Shown here one piece after another: positions 35,280 through 45,377 of a stretch of 64,000 nucleotides of DNA. A program made the position numbers and the translations under genes. Source of the DNA: Pelagibacterium nitratireducens (GTDB lineage Bacteria > Pseudomonadota > Alphaproteobacteria > Rhizobiales > Devosiaceae); the NCBI RefSeq assembly GCF_037044555.1, contig NZ_CP146275.1, positions 2,522,501 through 2,586,500 on the forward strand, read 5' to 3'. The number at the start of each line of letters is the position of its first letter. The first letter of the stretch is position 1. The notes beneath the pieces are model-generated. The model saw only the letters and a list, made by a program, of their open reading frames with translations, had not been told where the DNA came from and ran no database searches.

Positions 35280-36659
35280 ATGACGATCAAAAGCTTGGGC
35301 AACCCGTTCGACGGCAAGACCGATCTTAGGCACACCAAGGGCTGTGGATGCGCCGACTGCAAGAGCGGCGCATCGACCACCGCACGCGAAGACATGTCCA
35401 GCGACGCGATGATGGAGCGGGTGATCGAGAGCGCCATCGTGCGCTCCACTTTCGGGCATCGCGATATTTCCCGGCGCAGCTTTGCCTCCATGCTCGGCGC
35501 GTCGACCCTGGCAGCCGCGTTCGCTTCGGTGCTGCCCATCGACAAGGTCAAGGCGGCAATTCTCGATGAGATCGGAACGCCCGAGAAAACCGACCTGCGG
35601 GTCGGCTTTGTACCCATTACCTGCGCAACGCCGATCATCATGGCCGAGCCCATGGGCTTTTACGAACGCTATGGCCTCAACGTCGAGGTGGTGAAGACCT
35701 CAAGCTGGGCGATCGCTCGCGACATGTCGCTTTCTGGTGAATACGACGCCTCGCACATGCTCACGCCCATGCCGCTGGCGATCACCCTGGGTGCGGGGTC
35801 GACGGCCGCGCCGTTCCTGATGCCGGCGGTTGAAAACATCAACGGCCAGGCCATCGTCCTGCGCAACGACCACAAGGACAAGAACGACGATCCCTCGGTC
35901 TGGAAGGGCATGACCTTCGGGGTACCGTTTGAATATTCCATGCACAACTTCCTGCTGCGCTACTATGTGGCCGAACACGGCCTGGACCCCGATCGCGACA
36001 TCCAGATCCGCGTGGTCCCGCCCCCCGAAATGGTTGCCAACCTCTCGGCGGGCAATCTGGACGGCTACCTCTCCCCCGACCCGTTCAACCAGCGCGCCGT
36101 CTGGGAGAACGCCGGGTTCATCCACAAGCTCACCAAGGACATCTGGGAAGGTCATCCGTGCTGCGCGTTCGCGTGCTCAGCCGAGTTCGCCCAGACCATG
36201 CCCAACACCTATGGCAATCTGTTGCGCGCCATTGTCGATGCCACACAGTACGCAAGCGCATCGGAAAACCGGGTGGAAATTTCCGAGGCCATCGCGCCGA
36301 CCAATTATCTCAACCAGCCGGTCGAAGTCATCCAGCAGGTTCTCACCGGGCGCTATGCCGACGGATTGGGCTCCGTCCAGGACGTGCCCGACCGCATCGA
36401 TTTCGACCCCTTCCCCTGGCACTCGATGGGCGTGTGGATTCTCACCCAGATGAAGCGCTGGGGCTATATCGAGGGCGATGTCGACTATCGCACCGTCGCC
36501 GAGCAGGTCTATCTCGCCTCCGACTGCGCGGCTGTGATGCGCGATCTGGGCCTGACCCCGCCCGAAGAGACCTACAAATCGCATGTCATCATGGGCAAGA
36601 CCTTCGATCCGGCCGAACCGGAAGCCTATGTCGACAGCTTTGCCATCAAGCGGAGCTAA
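35280..36659 (+). CDS. cynA: CynA/NrtA-type ABC binding protein with Tat signal
   Basis: A 459-aa periplasmic receptor of the nitrate/cyanate/bicarbonate group. The long N-terminal leader holds a CGCADCKSG cysteine cluster (residues 22-30) and a Tat motif [20 protein letters not shown] near residues 64-83, so the protein is exported folded. The mature part starts [20 protein letters not shown], typical of NrtA/CmpA. GGGGAA lies upstream of the ATG. As the first gene of an operon ending in cyanase it is best called the cyanate receptor; nitrate binding cannot be excluded from the sequence. Confidence 0.9.
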   Translation: MTIKSLGNPFDGKTDLRHTKGCGCADCKSGASTTAREDMSSDAMMERVIESAIVRSTFGHRDISRRSFASMLGASTLAAAFASVLPIDKVKAAILDEIGTPEKTDLRVGFVPITCATPIIMAEPMGFYERYGLNVEVVKTSSWAIARDMSLSGEYDASHMLTPMPLAITLGAGSTAAPFLMPAVENINGQAIVLRNDHKDKNDDPSVWKGMTFGVPFEYSMHNFLLRYYVAEHGLDPDRDIQIRVVPPPEMVANLSAGNLDGYLSPDPFNQRAVWENAGFIHKLTKDIWEGHPCCAFACSAEFAQTMPNTYGNLLRAIVDATQYASASENRVEISEAIAPTNYLNQPVEVIQQVLTGRYADGLGSVQDVPDRIDFDPFPWHSMGVWILTQMKRWGYIEGDVDYRTVAEQVYLASDCAAVMRDLGLTPPEETYKSHVIMGKTFDPAEPEAYVDSFAIKRS

Positions 36660-36663
36660 TTCC

Positions 36664-37494
36664 ATGACGCTATCGCTCAATATCAAGGCGATGCTGGTGT
36701 CGGTGGCCATACTGATCGTGTGGCTGGGGGTCTGGGAGATTGCCACGCCCCGGGCCACCGCTGTTGGCGAGATGACCGAATATGAAATGCTGATGGGTGG
36801 CGGCGCGCCCAAAGCCGGCATTCCCGCGCCATCGGAAATCATCGCCAAGGCCGTCGAGGAGCTCTCCAATCCGTTCTATGACGCAGGGCCCAACGACAAG
36901 GGCATCGGCATCCAGATCGGCTATTCGCTGTTTCGCGTTCTCGCCGGCTATTTTCTCGCCGCACTGATTGCCCTGCCCGTCGGGTTTCTGATCGGGATGA
37001 GCCCGCTCATGCACAAGGCGCTCGATCCTTACATCCAGGTCCTGCGGCCCATTTCCCCGCTGGCCTGGATGCCGCTGGCCCTGTTTCTCATTCGTGACAG
37101 CCAGGCCTCGGCCATCTTCGTGATCTTTATCTGCTCGATCTGGCCGATGCTGATCAATACGGCCTTTGGAGTGGCCGGGGTGCGCAAGGACTGGGTCAAT
37201 GTGGCCCGCACTCACGAGCTCGGGCCCTTGCGCACCGCGTTCCAGGTCATCCTCCCCGCGGCGGCGCCCACCATCGTAACAGGCATGCGGATTTCGATCG
37301 GCATTGCCTGGCTGGTGATCGTGGCCGCCGAGATGCTCGTGGGGGGAACCGGCATCGGGTATTATGTGTGGAACGAGTGGAACAACCTCGATCTCACCTC
37401 AGTGATTTTCTCGATCCTGACCATCGGCGTCGTCGGCATGCTGCTCGACGCCGCCTTCGGTCAGCTTCAGCGCGCCGTGCGCTATCAGGAATAG
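36664..37494 (+). CDS. cynB: CynB/NrtB-type ABC permease
   Basis: A 276-residue permease with about six TM helices. The start at 36664 lies 4 bp after the cynA stop; the longer frame to 36583 is inside cynA. The ATPase-contact loop is seen as ARTHELGPLRTAFQVILPAA. The sequence IQVLRPISPLAWMPLALF is typical of the nitrate/taurine permease family. It pairs with the ATPase 9 bp downstream. Confidence 0.92.
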   Translation: MTLSLNIKAMLVSVAILIVWLGVWEIATPRATAVGEMTEYEMLMGGGAPKAGIPAPSEIIAKAVEELSNPFYDAGPNDKGIGIQIGYSLFRVLAGYFLAALIALPVGFLIGMSPLMHKALDPYIQVLRPISPLAWMPLALFLIRDSQASAIFVIFICSIWPMLINTAFGVAGVRKDWVNVARTHELGPLRTAFQVILPAAAPTIVTGMRISIGIAWLVIVAAEMLVGGTGIGYYVWNEWNNLDLTSVIFSILTIGVVGMLLDAAFGQLQRAVRYQE

Positions 37495-37503
37495 GAGAGC
37501 GGC

Positions 37504-38424
37504 ATGGACAAACCATTTCTCGAAATCGACGGATTGGCCAAGCGTTTCCCCAATCCAAAAGGCGAAGACCTTACCGTCTTCGAGAACGTCAACTTCGATA
37601 TCGACAAGGGCGAATTCGTCTGCATCATCGGCCATTCAGGGTGCGGAAAATCGACGATCCTGAATGTTCTCGCAGGGCTGGACGAGCCGACCGAGGGCGC
37701 GGTGACCATGGATGGCAAGGAGGTCTCCGGACCGAGTCTTGATCGCGGCATCGTCTTCCAGAACTATTCGCTCCTGCCCTGGATGAGCGCCATCAAAAAC
37801 GTCGCCTTCGGGGTCAAGGCGCGCAATCCCAAATGGAGCCGGGCGCGGGTTTATGACCATGCCAAGACATTTCTCGACATGGTCGGCCTCAAGGATGGTG
37901 CCGAACACAGAAAGCCGGCCCAGCTTTCGGGCGGCATGCGCCAGCGCGTTTCGATTGCCCGCGCCTTTGCGATCGAGCCCAAACTGCTCTTGCTCGACGA
38001 GCCCTTCGGGGCGCTCGATGCCCTGACCCGCGGCACGATCCAGGACGAGTTGATCCGCATCTGGCAGGGCACCAACCAGACCGTGTTCATGATCACCCAT
38101 GACGTGGACGAGGCGATCCTTCTGGCCGACCGCATCCTTTTGATGAGCAATGGCCCAAAAGCGCAGGTTGCCGAAAGCGTCGTCGTGGACATCGAGCGGC
38201 CGCGGCGCCGCGCCGAAATCATCCATGATCCCGCCTACTACAAGATCCGCAACCATCTGGTCGATTTCCTCTCCACCCGTTCGGCGCAGATCGCTCTTGG
38301 CGAGGGAAGTGCGGACGCCATGGCCCGGCCACGCACGGTCAACCCGGCGCGCGAAGGATCGCCCGACCCCGCCGACGACAGCGACCGCCCCGCCGGCAGA
38401 CCCCGGCTGGTTGCCAATGCCTGA
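37504..38424 (+). CDS. cynD: CynD/NrtD-type ABC ATPase
   Basis: A 306-aa ATPase. Walker A is [10 protein letters not shown], the signature is [14 protein letters not shown], and Walker B is LLLDEPFGALDALTR. It has an extra C-terminal tail of about 40 residues rich in Arg, Pro and Asp (ARPRTVNPAREGSPDPADDS), which is not part of the catalytic core and may be regulatory or disordered. It follows the permease by 9 bp and precedes cyanase by 33 bp. Confidence 0.92.
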   Translation: MDKPFLEIDGLAKRFPNPKGEDLTVFENVNFDIDKGEFVCIIGHSGCGKSTILNVLAGLDEPTEGAVTMDGKEVSGPSLDRGIVFQNYSLLPWMSAIKNVAFGVKARNPKWSRARVYDHAKTFLDMVGLKDGAEHRKPAQLSGGMRQRVSIARAFAIEPKLLLLDEPFGALDALTRGTIQDELIRIWQGTNQTVFMITHDVDEAILLADRILLMSNGPKAQVAESVVVDIERPRRRAEIIHDPAYYKIRNHLVDFLSTRSAQIALGEGSADAMARPRTVNPAREGSPDPADDSDRPAGRPRLVANA

Positions 38425-38457
38425 CCATTTCAACAGCCAAGAAAAAGGAACAAACCG

Positions 38458-38898
38458 ATGAACAAGGCTGATGTTACCGACATGATCCTCGAAAAGAAGC
38501 GCGCCACGGGGATCACCTGGGGGGAAATTGCCGAAGGGATCGGCATGTCGGATGTGTTTACGACCTCCGCGTGCCTGGGCATGAATGCCTTCCCGCGCGA
38601 AAAAGCCGATATCCTCGCCCGCAATCTGGGGCTTCCACAGGAGGCCGCCGTGGTGCTGGCCGAGTATCCGACCAAGGTTTTCAGCCAGTCTGTGCCGACC
38701 GATCCGGCAATCTACCGGCTATATGAGATCGTCGGCGTCTATGGCGACACGATCAAGGAATTGATCAACGAGAAGGCCGGCAACGGCATAATGAGCGCCA
38801 TCGATTTCGAGATGAGCGTGGAAAAGGTGCCCAACCCCAAGGGCGACCGCATCGAGCTCAAGATTTCCGGAAAGTATCTCGAATACAAATCCTGGTGA
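38458..38898 (+). CDS. cynS: Cyanase (cyanate hydratase)
   Basis: A 146-aa decameric enzyme that converts cyanate plus bicarbonate to ammonia and CO2. The N-terminal helix-turn-helix-like domain (residues 1-80) and the C-terminal catalytic domain are both complete. The catalytic Arg, Glu and Ser are visible in YRLYEIVGVYGD and NGIMSAIDFEM. AAAAAGGAACAAACC before the ATG gives the ribosome site. It releases ammonia from imported cyanate, so the operon provides nitrogen, which fits sigma-54 control. A strong hairpin follows the stop. Confidence 0.97.
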   Translation: MNKADVTDMILEKKRATGITWGEIAEGIGMSDVFTTSACLGMNAFPREKADILARNLGLPQEAAVVLAEYPTKVFSQSVPTDPAIYRLYEIVGVYGDTIKELINEKAGNGIMSAIDFEMSVEKVPNPKGDRIELKISGKYLEYKSW

Positions 38899-38906
38899 CG
38901 CTCAAA

Positions 38907-38924
38907 CGGAGCCTTCGGGCTCCG
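38907..38924 (+). terminator. Terminator hairpin after cynS
   Basis: CGGAGCC (38907-38913), a TTCG tetraloop, and GGCTCCG (38918-38924). It lies 9 bp after the stop codon. The U-tract is weak, but position and stability suit a terminator. Confidence 0.7.
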
Positions 38925-38989
38925 CCATCACCCTAGCAAATCATTTTACCCCTACCCTCTCGCCTCCGCATCACGGCATCGCAGGTCGC

Positions 38990-39811
38990 TCAAGCGGTCA
39001 GCATCCGCAGGGCCGTGATGAACAGGAACACCGCAAATGCAATCTTGAGCATGCTTGGATTGAGGGCGTGTGCCAGTCTGACCCCAAAGGGTGCCATCAA
39101 ATAGCTCACCGGAGCAATGATCATCACTGCGGCTAAATTGACATAGCCCAAGCTCAATGGCGGCCGGCCGGCAACATCCCAACCGCTCCAGACAAAGCCC
39201 AGAACACCGGGCACGGCAATCAAAAGGCCCATGGCCGCTGCCGTGCCGACGGCTCTGTGCACGGCGAAGGAAAATGCGCTCAGTGTTGGAACAGTCAACG
39301 TCCCGCCACCGATCCCCATCAGTGAAGAAATCAAGCCGATAACCACCGCAATCGTGCGGTTGGCAAGTTTGGATCCTGGCAGCGACTGGGCAATCACGAG
39401 CGTCTTGGGAATGGCCATGTTGATGGCAACGACAATCGCGACACTGCCGAAGACCAGCCGAAGACCGTCACCCGGTATGACCTTGGAAAGCAGGCCACCG
39501 ATCAGTGCGCCCAGAACGATCGCAGGGCCCCACAGCTTGAGCAGAGACACATCTATCGTACCGCGCCTGGCATGCGCGCGCATGGAGGAGATCGATGTTG
39601 GAATGATGGTGGCCAGAGACGTCGCCACCGCCAGGTGACTGGAGATGTCGGGAGGGAAATCGAGAATGGTCAGGACCCAGAACAGCGCCGGCACCACCAC
39701 GATGCCACCGCCAACGCCCAAAAGTCCGGCAAGAATGCCGCCGAAACAGCCCGTGGCCAGCAGTCCTGCGACCAGCGCAAGGATCGTGGGCACGTCGAGT
39801 TCGAAATTCAT
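38990..39811 (-). CDS. TSUP (TauE/SafE) family carrier
   Basis: A 273-residue membrane protein with about eight TM helices and the internal repeat of the TauE/SafE family. Glycine-rich GVGGGIVVVPALFW (near residues 31-44) and GIGGGTLTVPTLSAF (near 167-181) mark the two halves. Members export sulfite, sulfoacetate or other small anions. It lies 28 bp after the peptide permease gene on the same strand, so it may be the last member of the peptide operon; export of sulfite from sulfur-bearing peptides is a possible link. Its function is inferred from family only. Confidence 0.88.
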   Translation of the reverse strand: MNFELDVPTILALVAGLLATGCFGGILAGLLGVGGGIVVVPALFWVLTILDFPPDISSHLAVATSLATIIPTSISSMRAHARRGTIDVSLLKLWGPAIVLGALIGGLLSKVIPGDGLRLVFGSVAIVVAINMAIPKTLVIAQSLPGSKLANRTIAVVIGLISSLMGIGGGTLTVPTLSAFSFAVHRAVGTAAAMGLLIAVPGVLGFVWSGWDVAGRPPLSLGYVNLAAVMIIAPVSYLMAPFGVRLAHALNPSMLKIAFAVFLFITALRMLTA

Positions 39812-39839
39812 GTGGATGTCTCGATTTCAGGAAAATTTT

Positions 39840-40718
39840 CTATGATTTCGATCGAGGATCGAGAGCGTCACGGAGGCCGTCGCCGAGCAGGTTGAAGGAC
39901 AGCACGGTGATAAAAATGATCATGCCGGGCCAAAGAGCCATCCATGGCGCGTTTGAAAGAAAGCGCTGCGCGCTGTTGAGCATGGAGCCCCAGGATGGTG
40001 CCGGCGGCTGCTGCCCCAGGCCGAGAAATGACATGCTTGCTTCGGCGATGATTGCCGTTGCGATCGTGATCGTCGTTTGTACGAGGAGCTGCGGCAGGAT
40101 GTTGGGCAGCACGTGCCGCAGGGCCACGCGCCAGCCTGGGTTCCCAACAGAACGGGCAGCCTCGACATATTCCTCCGAGCGCAGAGACAGAACCTGCCCG
40201 CGTGTAAGCCTGATGAACAGTGGGGTGGCCGTGATGCCGATCGCTAACATGGCGTTGGTGAGGCTCGGTCCCAGAAAGGCGGCAAACGCAATCGCCAGTA
40301 TGAGAAAGGGGCACGCAAGCATGGCATCGGTGAACCGGCTGATCAGTCCGTCCACGAACCCACCCACAAAGCCTGCTGCCAAACCAAGCGGCACACCCAG
40401 TGCGATGGCGATACTCACCGAAATCACGCCCGCCATCAGTGATGCCCTTGCCCCGAAAACCAGGCGCGAAAAGATATCCCGGCCGCTCTCGTCGGTCCCC
40501 AGCCAAAATTGTGCAGACGGGGCCTGACGAACGGCCGTCCAGCTCTGGGCTGCCGGATCATAGGGCGCCAGAAGCGGCGCAAAGATCGCGACCAGGACCA
40601 CGATGGCTACCACCACCAGACCAAAAACCGCACTCTTGCTCTTGGAGAATCGGCGCCAGACGCGGCTTTCCAAAAGCCGGGAGAACGGTATGGCGGGAAG
40701 GGCTTGGGTTTGAGCCAT
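39840..40718 (-). CDS. Dipeptide/oligopeptide ABC permease (DppC type)
   Basis: A 292-aa permease with six TM helices. The EAA loop is EAARSVGNPGWRVALRHVLP. A long N-terminal extracytoplasmic segment after TM1 includes PSAQFWLGTDESGRDIFSRL, the signature DppC/OppC stretch. It follows the DppB gene by 3 bp. Confidence 0.94.
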   Translation of the reverse strand: MAQTQALPAIPFSRLLESRVWRRFSKSKSAVFGLVVVAIVVLVAIFAPLLAPYDPAAQSWTAVRQAPSAQFWLGTDESGRDIFSRLVFGARASLMAGVISVSIAIALGVPLGLAAGFVGGFVDGLISRFTDAMLACPFLILAIAFAAFLGPSLTNAMLAIGITATPLFIRLTRGQVLSLRSEEYVEAARSVGNPGWRVALRHVLPNILPQLLVQTTITIATAIIAEASMSFLGLGQQPPAPSWGSMLNSAQRFLSNAPWMALWPGMIIFITVLSFNLLGDGLRDALDPRSKS

Positions 40719-40721
40719 GGT

Positions 40722-41663
40722 TCAGTTCCTAAGCCTGGGATTGGCAAGAATATAGCCAATATCGGCAAGCAGATTGAGCAAGACATAGAACAGGGCCGTG
40801 ATGAGCACGACGCCCTGCACAACCGCATAATCGCGCGTGAACACGGCATCGACGATCAGCTTGCCGAACCCGGGAATGGCAAAAATCTGCTCGGTCAGAA
40901 CGGCACCGGAAAGCAGGGATCCGAATTCGAGCGCACCAAGCGTGATAATCGGGGTCAGGGCATTACGCATGGCGTGCTTGATCACCACGACCGAAGGCGC
41001 CAGCCCTTTCGCCCTTGCCGTGCGGACATAGTCGCTCTCGAGCGCCTGGATCATGGCCGATCGCGTATGACGCATGATGACGCCGGCAATCGCGGTCCCG
41101 AGGACGAAGGCGGGCATGACGGTCGTTGCAAGGCTCATCTGCCAGTTGACGAATGGGCTTACATAGCCCGAAGCCGGCAGCCAGCGCAGATAGATCGAAA
41201 AGAACAGGATGAGCATGATGCCCAACCAGAAATTGGGTATGGATATGCCGGCCAGCGAGACGATGTTGGCCACATAATCGGTTTTCGTGTTACGGCGCAC
41301 CGCGGAAACAATTCCACCCAAAACGCCCAGGACAAGGGCCAGGATGATCCCCATGACCGCCAGTTGAAGCGTGACCGGCAGCTTTTGCACGATCAGCGTG
41401 GTCACGGGCAGGTTATGACGCATCGACATTCCCAGGTCGCCCGTCATGACACCGCCAACCCAGTAAAAATACTGCATGAAGATTGGCTGATCGAGGCCAT
41501 AGCGCGCCCGAATGGCCGCCACGGTTTCAGGGTCGGGATTTTCCCCCGCCAGGGCCAGCGCCGGATCGCCGGGCAGCAGATGCTGGAGAGAAAAAATGAT
41601 CAGCGACAGGATAAAGATGGTGGGCACGAGCTGAAGCAGGCGCCGTCCGAGCAGTTTGATCAT
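40722..41663 (-). CDS. Dipeptide/oligopeptide ABC permease (DppB type)
   Basis: A 313-residue permease with the DppB N-terminus (LLGRRLLQLVPTIFILSLII). The EAA loop is RTARAKGLAPSVVVIKHAMR and the late segment TEQIFAIPGFGKLIVDAVF is diagnostic of the family. It overlaps the ATPase gene upstream by ATGA, so both are translationally coupled. Confidence 0.94.
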   Translation of the reverse strand: MIKLLGRRLLQLVPTIFILSLIIFSLQHLLPGDPALALAGENPDPETVAAIRARYGLDQPIFMQYFYWVGGVMTGDLGMSMRHNLPVTTLIVQKLPVTLQLAVMGIILALVLGVLGGIVSAVRRNTKTDYVANIVSLAGISIPNFWLGIMLILFFSIYLRWLPASGYVSPFVNWQMSLATTVMPAFVLGTAIAGVIMRHTRSAMIQALESDYVRTARAKGLAPSVVVIKHAMRNALTPIITLGALEFGSLLSGAVLTEQIFAIPGFGKLIVDAVFTRDYAVVQGVVLITALFYVLLNLLADIGYILANPRLRN

Positions 41664-42772
41664 GGCGTCGGCTCCCTCGCGGCCAACGGCCTGGAGAACG
41701 CCGCGAAAAGCCTTTCAAGCCTTGGATCGGAAGCGGTGCTCTTGGGCAGGAGATCATCGGCGGGTGGCAATTCCCGCCAGAAGGCGCATGCATTAGCGTG
41801 ACCATCGGGTTCTGCCTCGAGTGTCATCGAAACTTCGCTGCATTGGGGCCGCGCATGCGGACAACGCGTGTGAAGCCGGCACCCGGAGGGCGGATCGATC
41901 GGGCTGGGCAGATCACCCGAAAGTGCATGCGCGCGGCCGTGCTGCTTTCGATCCGGCGTTGCCACCGGAATGGCCGAAAGCAAGGCCCTTGTATAAGGAT
42001 GCCGAGGGGAAGCGAAAATCTTGTCCGTCTCCCCGACCTCAACCAGCTTTCCCAGATACATGACGGCAACCCGGTCCGAGATGTGTTTGACCACGCTCAG
42101 GTCATGGGAAATGAAGACATAGGCCAGTCCGAGCCGCTTCTGGAGGGACTTGAGAAGATTGAGAACCTGCGCCTGGATCGAAACGTCCAGCGCCGATACC
42201 GCCTCGTCGCAAACCAGTATCTTGGGTTCGGATGCAAGAGCGCGGGCAATCACGACCCGCTGGCGCTGCCCGCCGGAAAATTCATGGGGGAACCGGTGGG
42301 CATGCTCACGGCGCAGACCGACCATTTCGAGGAGTTCGCCGACACGTGTCATGCGCTCCGCTGGCGGCACTATGTGATGCAACATCAGCGGCTCGGCGAC
42401 GGTCTGCCCGATCGTCATCCGCGGATTGAGCGATGCATACGGGTCCTGGAAAACGAGCTGGATCTTGCTGCGCAGCGCCAGTATTTCGCGCGCGTTAAGG
42501 CTCGTGATATCGGTGCCATCAAGAATGACGGTTCCGGCGCTGGGTTCGATCAGGCGCATGAGCATGCGCCCGATGGTGGACTTTCCGCAACCCGATTCGC
42601 CCACGATCGCCAACGTTTCTCCTGCCGCAAGCGAAAGCGAGACGCCATCCACTGCGCTTACGCGCGCGAGCGGGCGACCGAAAACCGAACGTTTGACCGT
42701 AAAGTGCTTTTCGAGATTGGAGGCGGTCAGGACCGGATCTGCCACAATTTCCGCAATAGGCTGGCTATGCAT
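41660..42772 (-). CDS. Peptide ABC transporter ATPase (DppF type)
   Basis: A 370-aa ATPase. Walker A is [11 protein letters not shown], the signature is [16 protein letters not shown] and Walker B is [16 protein letters not shown]. The C-terminal oligopeptide-type tail has [14 protein letters not shown], a cysteine cluster common in Dpp/Opp ATPases. The start at 42772 lies 8 bases before the upstream gene's stop is complete and is served by GAGG at 10 nt; the longer frame to 42826 is within the DppD gene. Confidence 0.93.
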   Translation of the reverse strand: MHSQPIAEIVADPVLTASNLEKHFTVKRSVFGRPLARVSAVDGVSLSLAAGETLAIVGESGCGKSTIGRMLMRLIEPSAGTVILDGTDITSLNAREILALRSKIQLVFQDPYASLNPRMTIGQTVAEPLMLHHIVPPAERMTRVGELLEMVGLRREHAHRFPHEFSGGQRQRVVIARALASEPKILVCDEAVSALDVSIQAQVLNLLKSLQKRLGLAYVFISHDLSVVKHISDRVAVMYLGKLVEVGETDKIFASPRHPYTRALLSAIPVATPDRKQHGRAHALSGDLPSPIDPPSGCRLHTRCPHARPQCSEVSMTLEAEPDGHANACAFWRELPPADDLLPKSTASDPRLERLFAAFSRPLAAREPTP

Positions 42773-43817
42773 CGGCGAGTTCCTCAAGCGGTGCGCGCCA
42801 GCAGCGGCTTGAATGACCATCGGCAATTTCGCGCAAGGGCGGCATCTGGGCGCATTTTTCGATGCGGAACGGGCAACGCGACTGAAAGCGACATCCGTCC
42901 GGAGGATTTGTCATATCGGGCACACTGCCGCTGATGGCCACGAGTTCATCGCGATCTTCATCAAGTCTGGGCAACGAGCCGAGCAGACCAATCGTATAAG
43001 GATGCTGGGGGAATCTGAAAATCTGCTCCACCGCCCCCCCTTCTACCACCTGGCCGGCATACATGACGATCACGTCATCGCAGGTTTCGGCAACAACGCC
43101 CAGATCGTGCGTAATGAGTACGATCGCGGTGCCGGTCGTGGTCTTGAGATCATCGAGAAGCGCCAGAATCTGGGCCTGAATGGTCACATCGAGCGCTGTT
43201 GTCGGTTCATCGGCGATCAGTACTTCTGGCTCGCACGCCAGAGCGATCGCGATCATGACACGCTGCCGCATGCCGCCGGACAGGTTATGGGGAAACTGCC
43301 GCGCGCGCGTTTCAGGCGAGGGCATGCGCACCATGCGCAGCATCTCGACTGCGCGGTCCCAGGCTTCTTTTCTTGAAATCTGACGATGGCGCAGGATCGT
43401 CTCGGCAATCTGATCGCCGACTGTGTAGGAGGGGTTGAGCGAAGTCATCGGCTCCTGAAAGATCATGGAGATCCGATTGCCCCTGAGGTTTCGCATGTCC
43501 GGCTCGCTGATCTCAAGGAGATCGCGCCCGTCGAAGGTAATTGCACCCGATATCCTGGCACTCTCGGCCGGTAACAACCGCATGACTGCAAGCGAGGTGA
43601 CGCTTTTTCCGCTGCCGGACTCGCCCACCACGCCAAGGCTGCGCCCCTTGCCGAGAGAAAAGCTGACCCCGTCGACCGCGGTTGTGACAGTTCGATCGCC
43701 CTTGAAAGCGACGCAAAGGTTTTCCACCGTCAAAACCGCGTCCGTGGGCACGCCGGCCCGGAGAGTCCGGGCCGGCGGCTCATGGGAGAGCGGTGGATGC
43801 TTTTCGTCCATCGCCAC
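42765..43817 (-). CDS. Peptide ABC transporter ATPase (DppD type)
   Basis: A 350-residue ATPase. Walker A is [11 protein letters not shown], the signature is [16 protein letters not shown] and Walker B is [16 protein letters not shown]. The C-terminal [14 protein letters not shown] cysteine cluster is present. It comes 8 bp after the binding-protein gene and overlaps the DppF gene. A short N-terminal extension of about 25 residues precedes the core. Confidence 0.94.
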   Translation of the reverse strand: MAMDEKHPPLSHEPPARTLRAGVPTDAVLTVENLCVAFKGDRTVTTAVDGVSFSLGKGRSLGVVGESGSGKSVTSLAVMRLLPAESARISGAITFDGRDLLEISEPDMRNLRGNRISMIFQEPMTSLNPSYTVGDQIAETILRHRQISRKEAWDRAVEMLRMVRMPSPETRARQFPHNLSGGMRQRVMIAIALACEPEVLIADEPTTALDVTIQAQILALLDDLKTTTGTAIVLITHDLGVVAETCDDVIVMYAGQVVEGGAVEQIFRFPQHPYTIGLLGSLPRLDEDRDELVAISGSVPDMTNPPDGCRFQSRCPFRIEKCAQMPPLREIADGHSSRCWRAPLEELADA

Positions 43818-43825
43818 GACCTGAA

Positions 43826-45352
43826 TTACTCGGTCATCGTGACGCCGCCCAGACGGATGATCCCGTCCGGGAAGGGATCGAACCCTTCAAGTGCCGCGTC
43901 ATGAGCGAAAATCCACTGCGAGTGATACAGATAGACGATCGGCAGATCAGTGAGCAGCAAATCGACCGCTTCGGAATACTTTTCCTGGCGGGTCGCCACG
44001 TCGCCGACTGCGCGGGCTTCGGTGAGAATGGTGTCCAGTTCTTCGCTGCAATAATGCGCATCGTTGCCGGCGGCGCCGCAGCTGAGCATTGGCGTGATGT
44101 TGAGATCGGGATCAACGCGGCCGGACCAGCCAACCAGATGCGCCTCGAAATTGCCCTCACGAGCGGTATCGAGCAACGTCATCAGCTCGGTCGGACGGAT
44201 TTCGACATTGATACCGATTTCCGCCACCATCGACTGGATGAGGGTCGCAACCTGCTGACGCTCTGCGTCCGTTGGCACCAGAAGCTCAAGGTCGATCTGA
44301 TCGATGCCGGCTTCCTCCATCAGCGCCCTTGCCGCCTCGACGTCGCGCGGCTGCACGGGCATGTCCTGATTGTAGTAAGGGCTGGTGGGCGGGAACGGCT
44401 GATTGCCGACGGCAAACTGACCCTCGAATACCACCTGATTTATCGCTTCACGATCGATGGCGAGACTGAAGGCTTCGCGAACCGCCTGTTGCTGGCTGAA
44501 GTCGGGGTCGGCCCCCTCGCCACCGATGTCGATCGTGATGCCGTAATAGCCCAGGCCGACGACCGGAGCGGTTTCCAGCGCCGGATCGTCATCGACCGAC
44601 GCCACGTCGGTGGCGGCAAGACGCTCTATCAGATCGAACTGGCCCGAGCGCAGATTGAGCAGTCGCGTATTGCTGTCGGGCATGCCGCGGAAGATCAGGC
44701 GGTCGAATGCATAGTCATCGGCAGCATAGTAGTCATCGAATTTTTCGAGCTCGATATAGTCCTGCGCGACACGCTCGACGAACTCATAGGGCCCGGAACA
44801 GACCGGGTCATTGGTAAAGTCCTCACCCAGTTCTTCGCCAGCCGCCGGGCTGATGATCATGCCTGCACGATCGGTCAGCGCCGCCAGCAGCGGAACTGAC
44901 GGTTCGGAGAGATTGATCTGAACTGTGAATTCGTCAACCACCTCGACCGATTCTATGGCGCTGATTTCCGAAGCGCGGCGCGAGATTTCCAGGGTAAGGG
45001 CGCGATCGAGATTATACTTGATCGCCTCGGCATTGACCGGAGTGCCGTCGTGGAAGGTCGCGTCTTCACGAACATTGAGGGTGAGCTGGGTGCTGTCCTC
45101 GTTCCAGGTCCAGTCGGTCGCCAGCATCGGCACGATTTCGTTGTTGCCGTTGATGTCGACGATCTTGTCGCACATCTGCTGGAGAACGTGGCGACCCACA
45201 AAGCTCCAATTGGTCGCCGGATCGAGCGTATCGGGATCGTCCTGCAATCCGATGTTGAGCACGGTGCCACCGTCCTGCGCGCTTGCGGGCAGAGCGGTGA
45301 GGCCGGTCATGGCAATGGACGCCATGAGTGCAAGATAAAATGGTTTTCGCAT
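43826..45352 (-). CDS. Peptide ABC transporter binding protein (family 5)
   Basis: A 508-aa periplasmic receptor of the DppA/OppA family. The signal peptide ([20 protein letters not shown], cleaved after ASAQ) is clear. The mature chain contains [20 protein letters not shown] and [20 protein letters not shown], both typical. No lipobox cysteine is present, so it is a soluble periplasmic protein. Its partner gamma-glutamyltransferase gene is 25 bp upstream, which suggests gamma-glutamyl or glutathione-like peptides as ligands (inference). Confidence 0.94.
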   Translation of the reverse strand: MRKPFYLALMASIAMTGLTALPASAQDGGTVLNIGLQDDPDTLDPATNWSFVGRHVLQQMCDKIVDINGNNEIVPMLATDWTWNEDSTQLTLNVREDATFHDGTPVNAEAIKYNLDRALTLEISRRASEISAIESVEVVDEFTVQINLSEPSVPLLAALTDRAGMIISPAAGEELGEDFTNDPVCSGPYEFVERVAQDYIELEKFDDYYAADDYAFDRLIFRGMPDSNTRLLNLRSGQFDLIERLAATDVASVDDDPALETAPVVGLGYYGITIDIGGEGADPDFSQQQAVREAFSLAIDREAINQVVFEGQFAVGNQPFPPTSPYYNQDMPVQPRDVEAARALMEEAGIDQIDLELLVPTDAERQQVATLIQSMVAEIGINVEIRPTELMTLLDTAREGNFEAHLVGWSGRVDPDLNITPMLSCGAAGNDAHYCSEELDTILTEARAVGDVATRQEKYSEAVDLLLTDLPIVYLYHSQWIFAHDAALEGFDPFPDGIIRLGGVTMTE

Positions 45353-45377
45353 CTTTGTTTCCTCTCTTTGATGATGG